This document shows, piece by piece, positions 15,061-24,109 of a stretch of 64,000 nt of DNA. A program made the position numbers and the translations under genes. Within the stretch, counting starts at the first letter, position 1; the number at the start of each line of letters is the position of its first letter. Source of the DNA: Patescibacteria group bacterium (GTDB lineage Bacteria; Patescibacteriota; Microgenomatia; UBA1406; GWC2-37-13); NCBI GenBank assembly GCA_025057905.1, contig JANWUX010000001.1, positions 84,155-148,154 of the forward strand, given 5' to 3'. A model generated the notes under the pieces. It had not been told where the DNA came from. It searched no databases and saw only the letters and a program-made list of their open reading frames with translations.

Positions 15061-16638
15061 ATGAGCATCGAGAGAGACCTAAACCCGACAACACTAAAAT
15101 CAAACGAAAATTTGCCATATGTCGAGAGTAAGTTTCCTTTATGTAAAACTAGCATCGGTGAGTTGAGTTTTTTAATCATTGGTGTTTAGCCATCTCTTGG
15201 AAGAAAAGATACAGAGCGTCATTTTCAAACTGTAGGCAATGTCATAAAATCACAAATTGATGATCCTCGAAAATGTTTTTTTGTCATTGGTGAAGAATTT
15301 TCGATAAACTAGCCAACCGTCTTCGCCAAAAAGCTAACTATTAAAAAAGATATCGACATAATTGATCTCATTGTCAATCTTTTTTGAAAAAAAGGATTAT
15401 CTATTAGGGGTAGCTCTGAAAAATATCAAGCTGTGTGTGGCTCTATAAATAGACTTCTTGCAGAAGAACTCATTATCAGAGAAATTGAAAAATTTTTAAG
15501 ATCGAAAAAGAGATTAATCAAATTCTGATGAAAAAAATTACAAAAATTCGAAATTTCAGCCCTCAATTTGATGATTCAATCAGAGATTCCTTTGAATAAT
15601 GTTTGCTCATTACTAATATAATAACAAAACAGTTTCTTGACCTTTACTTAAGAAATCACCTCGAGATGAACAGAGTGATTTTTATCCAGGCAATGTCTTC
15701 CTAATACAGGTCTTTCAAGAGATCTCAAGAATGGATATTTCTGAAATTCCAGATAATCTCAGGTTGACTGAGAAAAAATAGATGGCTTATTGAAAAGAAT
15801 GTTGGGCAAAAAAATTTTCAAGTACCAAAGCTAGCAAACAAGAGAGTTATCCATGGGTAACTGACTCGATCAAGTGAGTTTTAAGCGTCCTCAGTGAGAA
15901 GGTAGAAAAGTAAAAGCAAAGACCGCCAACGTTGATGGTAAAATCAAAAAGCAATCGATGAAGAAATATTGAAGCTCGTTATCGAAGACTCGCTTTCTGA
16001 CAATGAGTCACCATTGACTTTGGAACTAAAAATCACCTAAATAAATGGAAAAAATTTTTCAAGAGAAGAAAGACAAACAAAATAAGAAAGACCAAAAGCC
16101 ACTAAAACTACCTTAGAAAGCTCGAACCCCGGGCTACGCTGAAAAGAACTGTTATGCATCTAGAAGGAATAGTCACCAGAGCAACTTTACAAAGAAGAGA
16201 AAAGTTGAACCCGGAAGAGAGAGATGAAAAAAAATTCCCACATGGGTGTGATCAGGCAAGATAGTTAGGAGATGATCTCTACAAAGATCTTCCTGAGACA
16301 GAACTAAACATGACTCCTAAATAGATTATTTGTTGGAAGGTTTGTTCAAAATTTCAAAGACGATCGTACCCGAAGTTAAGGTTAGAGCTCTAGATAAAAT
16401 TTAAGGTTACTTTGTCAAGTTTGAAAAATTAAAATTATGAATCTTATATCCAAAAAAAAAGAAAGTAAAGTGTTAAAGTTAACAAGCGTTAATGATTGGA
16501 TCGACGATTTCAAAACAATCTTATTCACCTTAATGCTGTTCTCGAGATAAAACCTCTTCTTTCAAAGCTAAAGAACCAATATCTGGCTCTTGGAGACAGG
16601 AGCGGAAAGCGACCTTGAAATTGAAAAAAACTTTTTGA
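15061..16638 (+). pseudogene. Heavily decayed protein gene (or two), unidentified
   Basis: No open frame of normal size survives, yet protein-like stretches follow one another on the plus strand while switching frame. From the ATG at 15061 one frame reads about 155 codons with only three stops (TAG 15187, TAG 15310, TGA 15385). Near 15528 the sense moves to another frame, near 15700 to a third, near 15950 back (a lost A in an A-run would explain it), and again near 16100 and 16320. Segments such as ISRMDISEIPDNLRLTEKK and EKLNPEERDEKKFPHG look like real protein. TATAAT boxes at 15042 and 15055 precede the ATG. I do not recognise the family. From about 15530 on, stop density is near what non-coding DNA would give. 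Confidence 0.5.
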
Positions 16639-16648
16639 ACTAAAAAAG

Positions 16649-16722
16649 TGCTCTCAGCGGGATTCGAACCCGCGATTTACAGGTTGAGAACCTGTCGTCC
16701 TTGGCCACTAGACGATGAGAGC
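16649..16722 (-). tRNA. tRNA-Glu (anticodon CUC)
   Basis: On the minus strand the cloverleaf is complete: acceptor GCTCTCA/TGAGAGC, D-arm GTCTAGTGGCCAAGGAC typical of tRNA-Glu, anticodon stem ACAGG/CCTGT with loop TTCTCAA (anticodon CTC), T-arm GCGGG-TTCGAAT-CCCGC and discriminator A. CCA is not encoded. It reads GAG codons. It lies between two decayed genes and is antisense to their direction. Confidence 0.96.
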
Positions 16723-16788
16723 AATTTGACAAGAAAACTTTAATATTATATCATTTTAACATCCTTCTTAAAATTTCAAAACAACCAG

Positions 16789-17250
16789 ATGAACAATCAA
16801 ATCACCAGAAATGGTTTTGAAAAACTAAAAAAAGAATTAGAAGAACTCAAAGAAAAGAGGCGTCCCAAAGTTGTCGAAAGGCTTACCAAAGCGAGAGCGA
16901 TGGGCGATTTATCTGAAAACAGCGAGTACACCGCCGCTCGGGAGGAACTTAATTTTATTGAAGGGAGAATTGAAGAGATTGAAAGAATATTAAGAGAAGT
17001 TAAAGTCGTTGAGGACAATGATGACAACCAAGTAATTCAACTTGGACAGACTGTTATTCTTGAGAGAGATAGTCAAAAAATCACTCTCACTCTCGTAGGC
17101 GAATATGAGGCTGATCCAATGAATGGCAAGATATCCGTCAACTCCCCTATTGGCAAAAATTTAATCGGCAGAAAAACCGGCGAGATTATCAGGGTTGAAA
17201 CACCTTCAGGAATCGTAACATACAAAGTTTTGGAGATAAGAAAAAATTAA
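16789..17250 (+). CDS. greA: Transcription elongation factor GreA
   Basis: GreA rescues backtracked RNA polymerase by stimulating transcript cleavage in the secondary channel. The 153-residue length is typical. The N-terminal coiled coil carries the acidic tip signature in ARAMGDLSENSEYTAAREE, with the catalytic acidic residues; the C-terminal FKBP-like domain has VGEYEADPMNGKISVNSPIG and LIGRKTGEII. It is intact although the flanking regions are decayed. TATTATAT about 40 nt upstream may be its -10 region. Confidence 0.97.
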   Translation: MNNQITRNGFEKLKKELEELKEKRRPKVVERLTKARAMGDLSENSEYTAAREELNFIEGRIEEIERILREVKVVEDNDDNQVIQLGQTVILERDSQKITLTLVGEYEADPMNGKISVNSPIGKNLIGRKTGEIIRVETPSGIVTYKVLEIRKN

Positions 17251-17259
17251 GAAGAGAAA

Positions 17260-18687
17260 ACTATTTTTAACTCTAAAGATAAAAAAGCACTCCATTTCAA
17301 AAAGAAACGCAAAGATCGCTAAAGCTAGAGGACATTAGCCTCACTGCTTTCTTTATCTTTACCAAATCAAGCCTTTGAAAACTTTTTTAGAAAGTTGATA
17401 TTCACAAGTTAATTTTCTAACCAACATCAAAAATTATCAAATTTGCTAAAAAAGTTAAAAATCATTAAGACTGAATAAAACCCAATAGTCTTTTGTAGAG
17501 AAAGAAATTTTGACTAGCCTAGGAGAAGTCGGGAGGCCCCAGGAGAGAATTTTCGGAAGAAAATATTATACACCTAATAAGCAACTTGAGTCAAAAGACG
17601 ATTTAGACGCTATATAGAAAAGTTCAAGAATTTATAGAAAGACTTATTAAGCCAAGAATAGTTGTCATAAGAGACATATTTTGAATCAATTGCTGAATGA
17701 GATCTAACCGTCGCGCCATCTGAAGATACACCAGAAGAAAGCCTCCTCAGATTTTTCATCTCTAAAGTTGGCTGAGAGTTTTTTTCTTAGCCAGACTTGG
17801 AAGGATTAATTCCTTTGAAATGGATTTGGGAAAACGAGACAAATTTTGAAAATTTTTCTCTTGAATATTTTGGACAAAATTTTCATCCATCCCCTCATCA
17901 AGGATTGAGTGATGATAGATTGTTTTCCCTTATCGAGGGAAATGAAACCAGAATCGAGTTAGAAAATATAAATTACATATTGAATAAGGCAACAAAGATC
18001 ACGGAGCAAGGTTTCTACTTGTTTAACATTTTGGAAGAAAGTGATTCTGAGGACCTGGAGTCTTTATGGGCAATCTTTAGATGGACACTTAAGGAAGTTC
18101 GTCAATTCTCTTCTTTGATTAACTCGCATCATCCATAATTGTGGTTTAATGCCATAAGAAACCGCCAAGGCAAAATGGTATCTGCGTGTATGGCAGAGAG
18201 GGCTAAAGTTGCTGGATTTGATCTGGTTGAGGTGACCGAGTTTAGCACTTCGCCTAAATTCGAAGGACATGGATTGATAACTGCAAACGTCATGGGATTA
18301 GTCTCTCAAGTCCTGAGTGATAAACAATATTCAAAAAATTCCCAATCGACTTCTCCTCCTGTGATAATAAGTGAGTTGAACACTTCATCAACTGCATTTT
18401 ATATAGGAGCAAAAGTTAGTCTAAGTAAATCTCAATTTTCAGAGCCAAGCGGCAAAGGAAGATTCTGAGTTCTGAAGTATAATGTTGATGTTTGTGATTG
18501 TCAAAAAAGAAATGAGGTAGATTGGGTTAAAATTTTTTGAACGACTCCAGATTACAGAGAAATTTCTTATGATTATCTTCGAAACTTTGCTTTAGCATAT
18601 TTACCTGATAAAAGAATCAAAAGATTATATGATCCAGAAACCGTCAAAAAGGTTCTGAGTTTATATCGCCAAAAGAAATGGTTTTAG
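17260..18687 (+). pseudogene. Decayed gene with C-terminal GNAT acetyltransferase domain
   Basis: One frame stays clearly protein-like from about 17640 to its TAG at 18685, but it is broken by stops, including TGA 17776, TAG 17788, TAA 18136, TGA 18466 and TGA 18538. Upstream, 17480-17630 is most protein-like in a second frame (LTSLGEVGRPQERIFGRKYY). The part after 18139 looks like a GNAT fold: GKMVSACMAER, then LVEVTEFSTSPKFEGHGL with the acetyl-CoA loop pattern K/RxxGxG, then a strand ending in YIGAKV. The AblB/YodP-type acetyltransferases are the closest pattern I recall. Its end overlaps the deacetylase start by 10 nt, as in an operon. Each stop could have come from a Gln, Trp or Arg codon by one transition. 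Confidence 0.7.
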
Positions 18688-19685
18688 TTAGAATTCTCTA
18701 CTCTTGCGATCATCTCCTTCATCGGCCAAGATTTGAGTTCTTTAACGGCCTCCTTGAGCCTCATGCTGAGGTCCCCGAACGAATTGAAAATATTAGAAAG
18801 AGCCTGCAGGAAAATGGTTTCAAAATCGAGTCATCAAAGAAACTTGTCCCATTCTCATTGCTGACTCAAGTTCATGACAAAGATTACCTGAGATTTTTAA
18901 GTCAAGACCATCCTTTATCCTATCCTTCATTAATTCTCAACTCAAACCAGAAAACTATGCCAACAAAAAAGAGTCATTCTATTGTTAAATTGAGTCATTA
19001 TTCATTTGATACCTACACACCCGTTATGCCCTGGATTTTTCCGATAGCCCGGCGATCTGGCTCCCTTGCTTATGAGCTGGCGGAGGATTTGGTAAAGAAT
19101 CGAATTAAACTTGGTTACGCCCTTTGTCGTCCTCCTGGCCATCATGCCCAGAGGGCAAAAATGGGTGGTTATTGTTATCTCAATAACGCAGCCATTGCTG
19201 GCCATCTTCTTTCTAAATCAGCTAAAGTTGCCATTCTCGATCTTGATTTTCATCACGGCAACGGCTCTCAGGAAATTTTCTATCATCAAGATGATGTCCT
19301 GACAATTTCAATTCATGCTCACCCGGGTTGGAAATTTCCCTACACAAGCGGTTTTAAGGAAGAAATCGGCATTAGTAAAGGGACCAATTTCAATTTTAAT
19401 TTTCCTCACTTGGACCAAGTCACGGATCAGCAGTATCAACGCGTCTTGAAAAAAGCCCTTGGAATAATTGTCTCTTTTCAGCCTCAGTATCTAGTGGTTG
19501 CCTTTGGTGCCGACACTCATCAAGAAGATCCAATCGGCGGTTTTCGACTGACTACCGTCAACTACACCCAGATGGCAAAAGCAATCAAATCTCTAAACTT
19601 ACCCACTCTTATCATCCAGGAGGGAGGTTATAATACAAAACTTATCGGAGAAATTGTCGTTGCTTTTCTGAGAGGGTTTCTTTAA
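18678..19685 (+). CDS. Histone-deacetylase-family enzyme, acetylpolyamine amidohydrolase-like
   Basis: This 335-residue arginase/deacetylase-fold enzyme would remove acetyl groups from acetyl-lysine or acetylpolyamines using zinc. The active site is intact: RPPGHHA with tandem His, GGYCYLNNAAIA, the metal ligands in DLDFHHGNGSQEIF, a further Asp in FGADTHQEDPIGGF, and EGGYN. FPYTSGFKEEIG resembles the acetylpolyamine amidohydrolase branch more than AcuC. The start overlaps the end of a decayed acetyltransferase gene, suggesting a former acetylation/deacetylation pair. Class I LysRS follows 10 nt later. The substrate is unknown. Confidence 0.92.
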   Translation: MVLVRILYSCDHLLHRPRFEFFNGLLEPHAEVPERIENIRKSLQENGFKIESSKKLVPFSLLTQVHDKDYLRFLSQDHPLSYPSLILNSNQKTMPTKKSHSIVKLSHYSFDTYTPVMPWIFPIARRSGSLAYELAEDLVKNRIKLGYALCRPPGHHAQRAKMGGYCYLNNAAIAGHLLSKSAKVAILDLDFHHGNGSQEIFYHQDDVLTISIHAHPGWKFPYTSGFKEEIGISKGTNFNFNFPHLDQVTDQQYQRVLKKALGIIVSFQPQYLVVAFGADTHQEDPIGGFRLTTVNYTQMAKAIKSLNLPTLIIQEGGYNTKLIGEIVVAFLRGFL

Positions 19686-19695
19686 TATCTAGCTT

Positions 19696-21327
19696 ATGAT
19701 CTGGGCTGACCGAGAGGCAAAAAAAATTAAAGAAAAAGGTTCTCCCCGGGAGTGGGTTGACGACATGAAAACCCCCTCCGGCAGAGTTCACTTCGGTTCT
19801 CTCAGGGGTATTGTCATTCATGATATCATCTACAAGGCTCTAAAAGAAATTGAGGTCAAAGTCGGCTTTTCTTATGTTTTCAATGATATGGACCCCCTCG
19901 ATACCATTCCTCCCTATCTTAACAAAAAACACTGGTCAAAGTATCTAGGGATGCCTCTCTATCGAGTCCCTTCGCCGGTGAAAGGTTACTCTTCCTTTGC
20001 GCATTACTTTGCTCAAGAGTTCATTGAGGTGTTTCTCTCGATAAACTGCCAGCCAAAAATTTTCTGGTCAAGCCAGTTATACCGCTCTGGAAAGATGGAC
20101 CAAATCATCCGCGAGTTTCTCAAGAATGTAAAAAAAGTCAGAGAAATCTATCAAAGAGTTGCCAAAGCAAAAAAGCCGTCTTTTTGGTTTCCTTATCATC
20201 CCGTTTGTCATCACTGTGGAAAAATCGGGACCACTGATGTTCATCATTGGGACGGCCAGTTCGTCTACTATCGCTGTCAACCAAGATTAGTCAGTTGGGC
20301 TCAAGGGTGTGGGTATGAAGGCAAAGTTGAACCAGTTGGAGAAAACGGCAAACTTCCTTGGAAAGTTGACTGGCCGGGTCACTGGCGAGCTATTGGCGTT
20401 ACAATTGAGTCAGCCGGCAAAGACCACATGTCAGCTGGCGGATCTTATGAAATCGCCTCTCATCTTGCCCAAGAAATCCTTGACTATCCCCCCCCAGAAA
20501 CATTCGGTGGTTACGAGTGGTTTACCATAGGCGGAAAAAAAATGTCTTCCTCGAAAGGTATTGGTGTCTCAGCTAAAGAGGTATCGGAATTTCTCCCCCC
20601 TTCTCTCCTTCGCTTCTTAATTGCCAGAATTCCAATCCAGATTCATTTTGATTTCAATCCTTACGGCCAGACAATACCCCGACTTTACGATGAATACGAT
20701 CGCTGCCTCGGGGCATATTTTGACAAAATTGAAGGTAAAATCCCAGCTGGAAAAAAGGGTGAGGTTATCGTTGATCTGGCTCGAATTGTTGAGTTTTCTC
20801 AGGTTAGCCCGCTACCAAAAAAAAGACTATTTCTTCCTCGTTTCAAAACAATTGTCAATCTCATAGACCATCACAAGGAGGATCAATTAAAAAGTTTTTT
20901 TAAGAACCAAAAAGGCAAATCACTCACTTTGGAAGAAAATCAAATTCTCGAAGAGAGGTATCACTACGCCAAAATCTATCTTGAAAAATACTCTCTGTCC
21001 TCAGAAAAAAATTCAGCTTTTTCCTCAACTCTTAATGAAAACCAAAAAAAATTTCTCCTCGCTCTAGCCCAAAAGCTTGAAGAAAACTTCCCCGCAGAAA
21101 AAGATCAAGCCCAGGCTATGATTCTTAAGACAATTCATAAGTTGAACACAAATCCAAGAGAAGCATTTTCCTCAATCTATTTAGCCTTGACGGGAAAAAC
21201 TTCTGGTCCGCGAGCTGGTGAGTTAATAGTCAAACTTGGAAAGGAAAAAACCCTAAAAAAAATATTTGATTTAAAAGATCAAAAACACACATCAGATAAT
21301 GGGTCTCCAAAATTCACTCTTAAGTGA
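19696..21327 (+). CDS. lysK: Lysyl-tRNA synthetase, class I (archaeal type)
   Basis: The enzyme charges tRNA-Lys but belongs to the class I fold found in archaea and some bacteria, unlike the usual class II LysS. The 543 residues start with the Rossmann domain and HIGH-equivalent in TPSGRVHFGSLRG, then a zinc-finger region (HPVCHHCGKIG and a CQP/GCGYEG pair), AGKDHMSAGGSY, and the KMSKS motif as KKMSSSKG. A helical anticodon-binding part follows. It starts 10 nt after the deacetylase gene and its last 8 nt overlap the convergent hydrolase gene. Confidence 0.96.
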   Translation: MIWADREAKKIKEKGSPREWVDDMKTPSGRVHFGSLRGIVIHDIIYKALKEIEVKVGFSYVFNDMDPLDTIPPYLNKKHWSKYLGMPLYRVPSPVKGYSSFAHYFAQEFIEVFLSINCQPKIFWSSQLYRSGKMDQIIREFLKNVKKVREIYQRVAKAKKPSFWFPYHPVCHHCGKIGTTDVHHWDGQFVYYRCQPRLVSWAQGCGYEGKVEPVGENGKLPWKVDWPGHWRAIGVTIESAGKDHMSAGGSYEIASHLAQEILDYPPPETFGGYEWFTIGGKKMSSSKGIGVSAKEVSEFLPPSLLRFLIARIPIQIHFDFNPYGQTIPRLYDEYDRCLGAYFDKIEGKIPAGKKGEVIVDLARIVEFSQVSPLPKKRLFLPRFKTIVNLIDHHKEDQLKSFFKNQKGKSLTLEENQILEERYHYAKIYLEKYSLSSEKNSAFSSTLNENQKKFLLALAQKLEENFPAEKDQAQAMILKTIHKLNTNPREAFSSIYLALTGKTSGPRAGELIVKLGKEKTLKKIFDLKDQKHTSDNGSPKFTLK

Positions 21328-22039
21328 AATTAGAGATCTCTCCCAGTATGATTTGATAGATGAGTTTTGTTAGTTTCAATTCTGATGGTCGACCTTTGAT
21401 TCTTTTGAATTGATGATCAACACCCCTCAATAAAATCAACTTTGTTAATGGAGCTTTATTTTTATGGTATGTAATAATTTCTCTTGCTTCTTCAATGGGA
21501 ACAACATCATCATAGGTTCCTTGAACTAAGATAATCTTACCGCTATAACTGGAGAAATTATTCAATATAAGGCTTTTCTCGGGAAATCTATTAACTATAG
21601 GCCGATTTTTATTCTTCGTACTCAGTCCACTCCCGAATAAAAAAATTGTTTTGAGGTACGAATTAAAATTTTTCACCAAAAATGAACTTAGAGTTCCACC
21701 TAGTGAGAAACCCGCGTAGTGTACCTTCCTTAATCTACTTATCCTTAAAAAATGTTTTAGGGCAATTTTGACATCTTCTATCTCGTCATTGAAACTTTTG
21801 CCTTGAAATTGATTCTGCCTATTTTCGTTAATCAAAATTTCATGATCAAGTCTACTTCTGTTAAAAAGAAAGACACTGTAACCTTTTTTATTAAGAAAAT
21901 TAGATAGCTTTCTGTATTTCTCGTCGAAACAATTACCATAGAGGCCATGGACAAAGAAAACCCCCTCTTTTTTTTCTCCCTTTAAATAAACTCCCTTTTG
22001 AATTTTTTCCCCAAAAACTCCCTCAAAATCAATTATCAT
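21320..22039 (-). CDS. Alpha/beta hydrolase
   Basis: The 239-residue protein has the serine-hydrolase core: VFFVHGLYGN (oxyanion region), nucleophile elbow GFSLGG, the acid in QGTYDDVVP and the base in VDHQF. The substrate cannot be told; YqiA-like and acylglycerol-lipase-like enzymes share this layout. I chose the ATG at 22039, just after the upstream stop. A longer form from 22114 would overlap the upstream gene by 68 nt and add a lysine-rich segment. No signal peptide is seen, so it is probably cytoplasmic. Confidence 0.88.
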   Translation of the reverse strand: MIIDFEGVFGEKIQKGVYLKGEKKEGVFFVHGLYGNCFDEKYRKLSNFLNKKGYSVFLFNRSRLDHEILINENRQNQFQGKSFNDEIEDVKIALKHFLRISRLRKVHYAGFSLGGTLSSFLVKNFNSYLKTIFLFGSGLSTKNKNRPIVNRFPEKSLILNNFSSYSGKIILVQGTYDDVVPIEEAREIITYHKNKAPLTKLILLRGVDHQFKRIKGRPSELKLTKLIYQIILGEISNFT

Positions 22040-22046
22040 TGGTTTT

Positions 22047-23363
22047 TTAGTCTTTTTTATTAACTTTAAACTCTTGTCTTCTAGTTCTAATTCCTCTTGC
22101 ATCATGATAGTCAATCTTGGCAGATTCTCTTTTTCCGTGTAGATCTTCTAGAATTCGAGGTAATTTTTTTAAAAAATTCTCAAAAGAATATTCTCCCACA
22201 ATCGGCAAGAAAATCCCCCCTCCTCTTTTCTGAATTTGAATACCTCCTCTGCTCTTATCGGAAACCATTTTTTCTGCGTAGTATGCAATTTTTCCATCTG
22301 AATTATTTTTACCTAATTCAATTGATGATCTAATTAAACTTGAACAAGGGATGGGATAGGGAATAGTCAAACCAGGGTCGAAAATGAATCTGCCTAACAG
22401 CACCGCTGAGTGGCCTTCATCTGAGTTGGGCATTTTTGATTCTAGAGTCAGAATTTTTGGACTATAACCTCTTTTTTTTGCTTCCTCGAAAAAGAACAAA
22501 GAGTGAAATGAACAATTCCCACCATGTTTTTGAAAAATATCTCTCCAGTCACTAACGATTTCTTCGTAACTCAATCCTTTATTCCTCAGATCATAAAAAA
22601 TAGCAGTATTGAAAGGATATTTTGATATTTGGGCACTGAGTAATTCTTCTAACTGGAAGAGATTTAGGTACTCCAAAGCAAAACTAATCACTTCAGGAGT
22701 AAGTCCCGAAATGAACGCTCGCCCATTCAAAAAATCGTTTTCCCCTTTTTTTATGAGTTTTCCCGAAGAATCTATGAAACCAAACTCATGAGGCGTGTCT
22801 GCAAGATTATTAATGTTGATAGGAAAGGTTAAATTTTGACCATCGATCTTAAAATTAAAATATGTTATTGCTTGGTAAACTGGATATCCATCAATTAATC
22901 TTCCAAATGAGGACACTCCAACAAAATAAACAGGTCTCTTATTAAGCTCTGCTTCTCTTTTTGCTTCTTGGAAAATTTCCTTAGGTGAGTCTTTGTTAAC
23001 AACGAGTCCATTTCCTGGTTCACCGACAATAATCACCGAATCACTAGTAATGATAACTGAATAAGGATCGATCTGGTCTTGCGCCTCTTTACTTCTTTGC
23101 TCTAATAATTTTTCACAAGAGACAAAAACTGGATGGAAGTATCCAGAATTTAAACCACCAAGTTTTTCTAAAACTCGATTTTGTATTGAGGATTCATCGA
23201 ATAGAGGGTTTAAATTATCTACCGGAGTTCTTACTCCTAATGTTTTCAAAGAATGAAAAAGAGCTGCTAACTTTGATCCATTTGAAGTCACTGTATATAA
23301 TTTTAAATTGGGTATTCGTTCACCGGACTCTTTTGTAATGGGCTCTTCTTCTTTCCCGGCCAT
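22047..23363 (-). CDS. Maf/ITPase-like domain fused to a transglutaminase/NAT-like domain
   Basis: This 438-residue protein is not one I know as a family. Residues 20-170 resemble the Maf/HAM1 nucleotide-pyrophosphatase superfamily: YTVTSNGSKLAAL corresponds to the SxNxxK opening, ITSDSVIIV (D108) to the Maf ADTVV strand, and KDSPKEIFQEAKREAELNKRP to the following helix. The C-terminal half has a Cys-His-Asp arrangement typical of transglutaminase-like and arylamine N-acetyltransferase folds: GGNCSFHSLFFFEEAKKRGY (C284), EGHSAVLL (H318) and FIFDPG (D329). Both parts are pattern-level calls. It is divergent from a HAM1 gene, and the hydrolase follows within 10 nt. Confidence 0.75.
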   Translation of the reverse strand: MAGKEEEPITKESGERIPNLKLYTVTSNGSKLAALFHSLKTLGVRTPVDNLNPLFDESSIQNRVLEKLGGLNSGYFHPVFVSCEKLLEQRSKEAQDQIDPYSVIITSDSVIIVGEPGNGLVVNKDSPKEIFQEAKREAELNKRPVYFVGVSSFGRLIDGYPVYQAITYFNFKIDGQNLTFPININNLADTPHEFGFIDSSGKLIKKGENDFLNGRAFISGLTPEVISFALEYLNLFQLEELLSAQISKYPFNTAIFYDLRNKGLSYEEIVSDWRDIFQKHGGNCSFHSLFFFEEAKKRGYSPKILTLESKMPNSDEGHSAVLLGRFIFDPGLTIPYPIPCSSLIRSSIELGKNNSDGKIAYYAEKMVSDKSRGGIQIQKRGGGIFLPIVGEYSFENFLKKLPRILEDLHGKRESAKIDYHDARGIRTRRQEFKVNKKD

Positions 23364-23438
23364 TTTAAGTTTTTTATTTAAAATTTTTAAAATTCTAACA
23401 CATTAATTTAAGGACGCAAATGTTAATTTGCAACCTGA

Positions 23439-24086
23439 ATGATGAGGATGGTAAACAAAATACTTATCGCATCCCACAACCTAGCTAAAATTAAAGAGAT
23501 AAAAAAAGGACTAAAACCTCTGGAAGAGAAAGGAGTCAAGACTGTTACTCTTGAGGATTTTAACATCAAAACTGCGCCTTCAGAAACTGGAACCAGCTTT
23601 GAAGAAAATGCCTTTCTTAAGGCAAGATTCTACGCCAAAAAGGCTGGACTTGCGACAATTGCCGATGATGGTGGTTTGATTATTCCCTATCTCAACAACG
23701 AGCCCGGTGTTAAGTCCCGATTGTGGCTGGGTTATCCAACCACTGACGAAGAACTCATTAACCACACCCTCAAGCGGCTCAAAAACTGCTCCCTTCCTCA
23801 AAGAAAGGCTTTCCTTCAGACCTGTGTTTGCTTTTACCTGCCAAAAAATCTCTCGCCCCTGAATAAAGAACTCAAACTATTTCAGGAAGAGAGAATTAGC
23901 GGCTACATAGCTTTCTCCTCCTCATCAAAGAGAGTTGCTGGCTACCCTTTCCGAGCTCTTTTTATCGTTGAAAAGTTCCAAAAATATTATGACGAATTAA
24001 CTGAGGAAGAACATGAACAGGTCAATCATCGCTTGAACGCAGTTAAAAAACTAGTTTGGCAGATTGAAGAAAAATTGAAAATCTGA
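23439..24086 (+). CDS. rdgB: Non-canonical purine NTP pyrophosphatase (RdgB/HAM1)
   Basis: The enzyme hydrolyses ITP, dITP and XTP so that they do not enter nucleic acids. The 215-residue protein begins with ILIASHNLAKIKEIKKGL (SxNxxK motif), then the signature TGTSFEENAFLKARFYAKKAGLATIADDGGL with the metal-binding acids, and ends with a helix that includes HRLNAVKKL. The middle is somewhat divergent from RdgB. Several ATGs lie close together; 23439 and 23448 are both possible. It is divergent from the Maf-like fusion and 23 nt ahead of serS. Confidence 0.9.
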   Translation: MMRMVNKILIASHNLAKIKEIKKGLKPLEEKGVKTVTLEDFNIKTAPSETGTSFEENAFLKARFYAKKAGLATIADDGGLIIPYLNNEPGVKSRLWLGYPTTDEELINHTLKRLKNCSLPQRKAFLQTCVCFYLPKNLSPLNKELKLFQEERISGYIAFSSSSKRVAGYPFRALFIVEKFQKYYDELTEEEHEQVNHRLNAVKKLVWQIEEKLKI

Positions 24087-24109
24087 AAGCCGCAATTTAA
24101 AATTTCGGT

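Noticed and set aside
15061-18687. Genome-wide reassignment of TAA/TAG to Gln and TGA to Trp
   Set aside because: All other genes in the window are free of internal stops and end with ordinary stop codons, and frame shifts accompany the stops. Pseudogene decay explains the pattern better.
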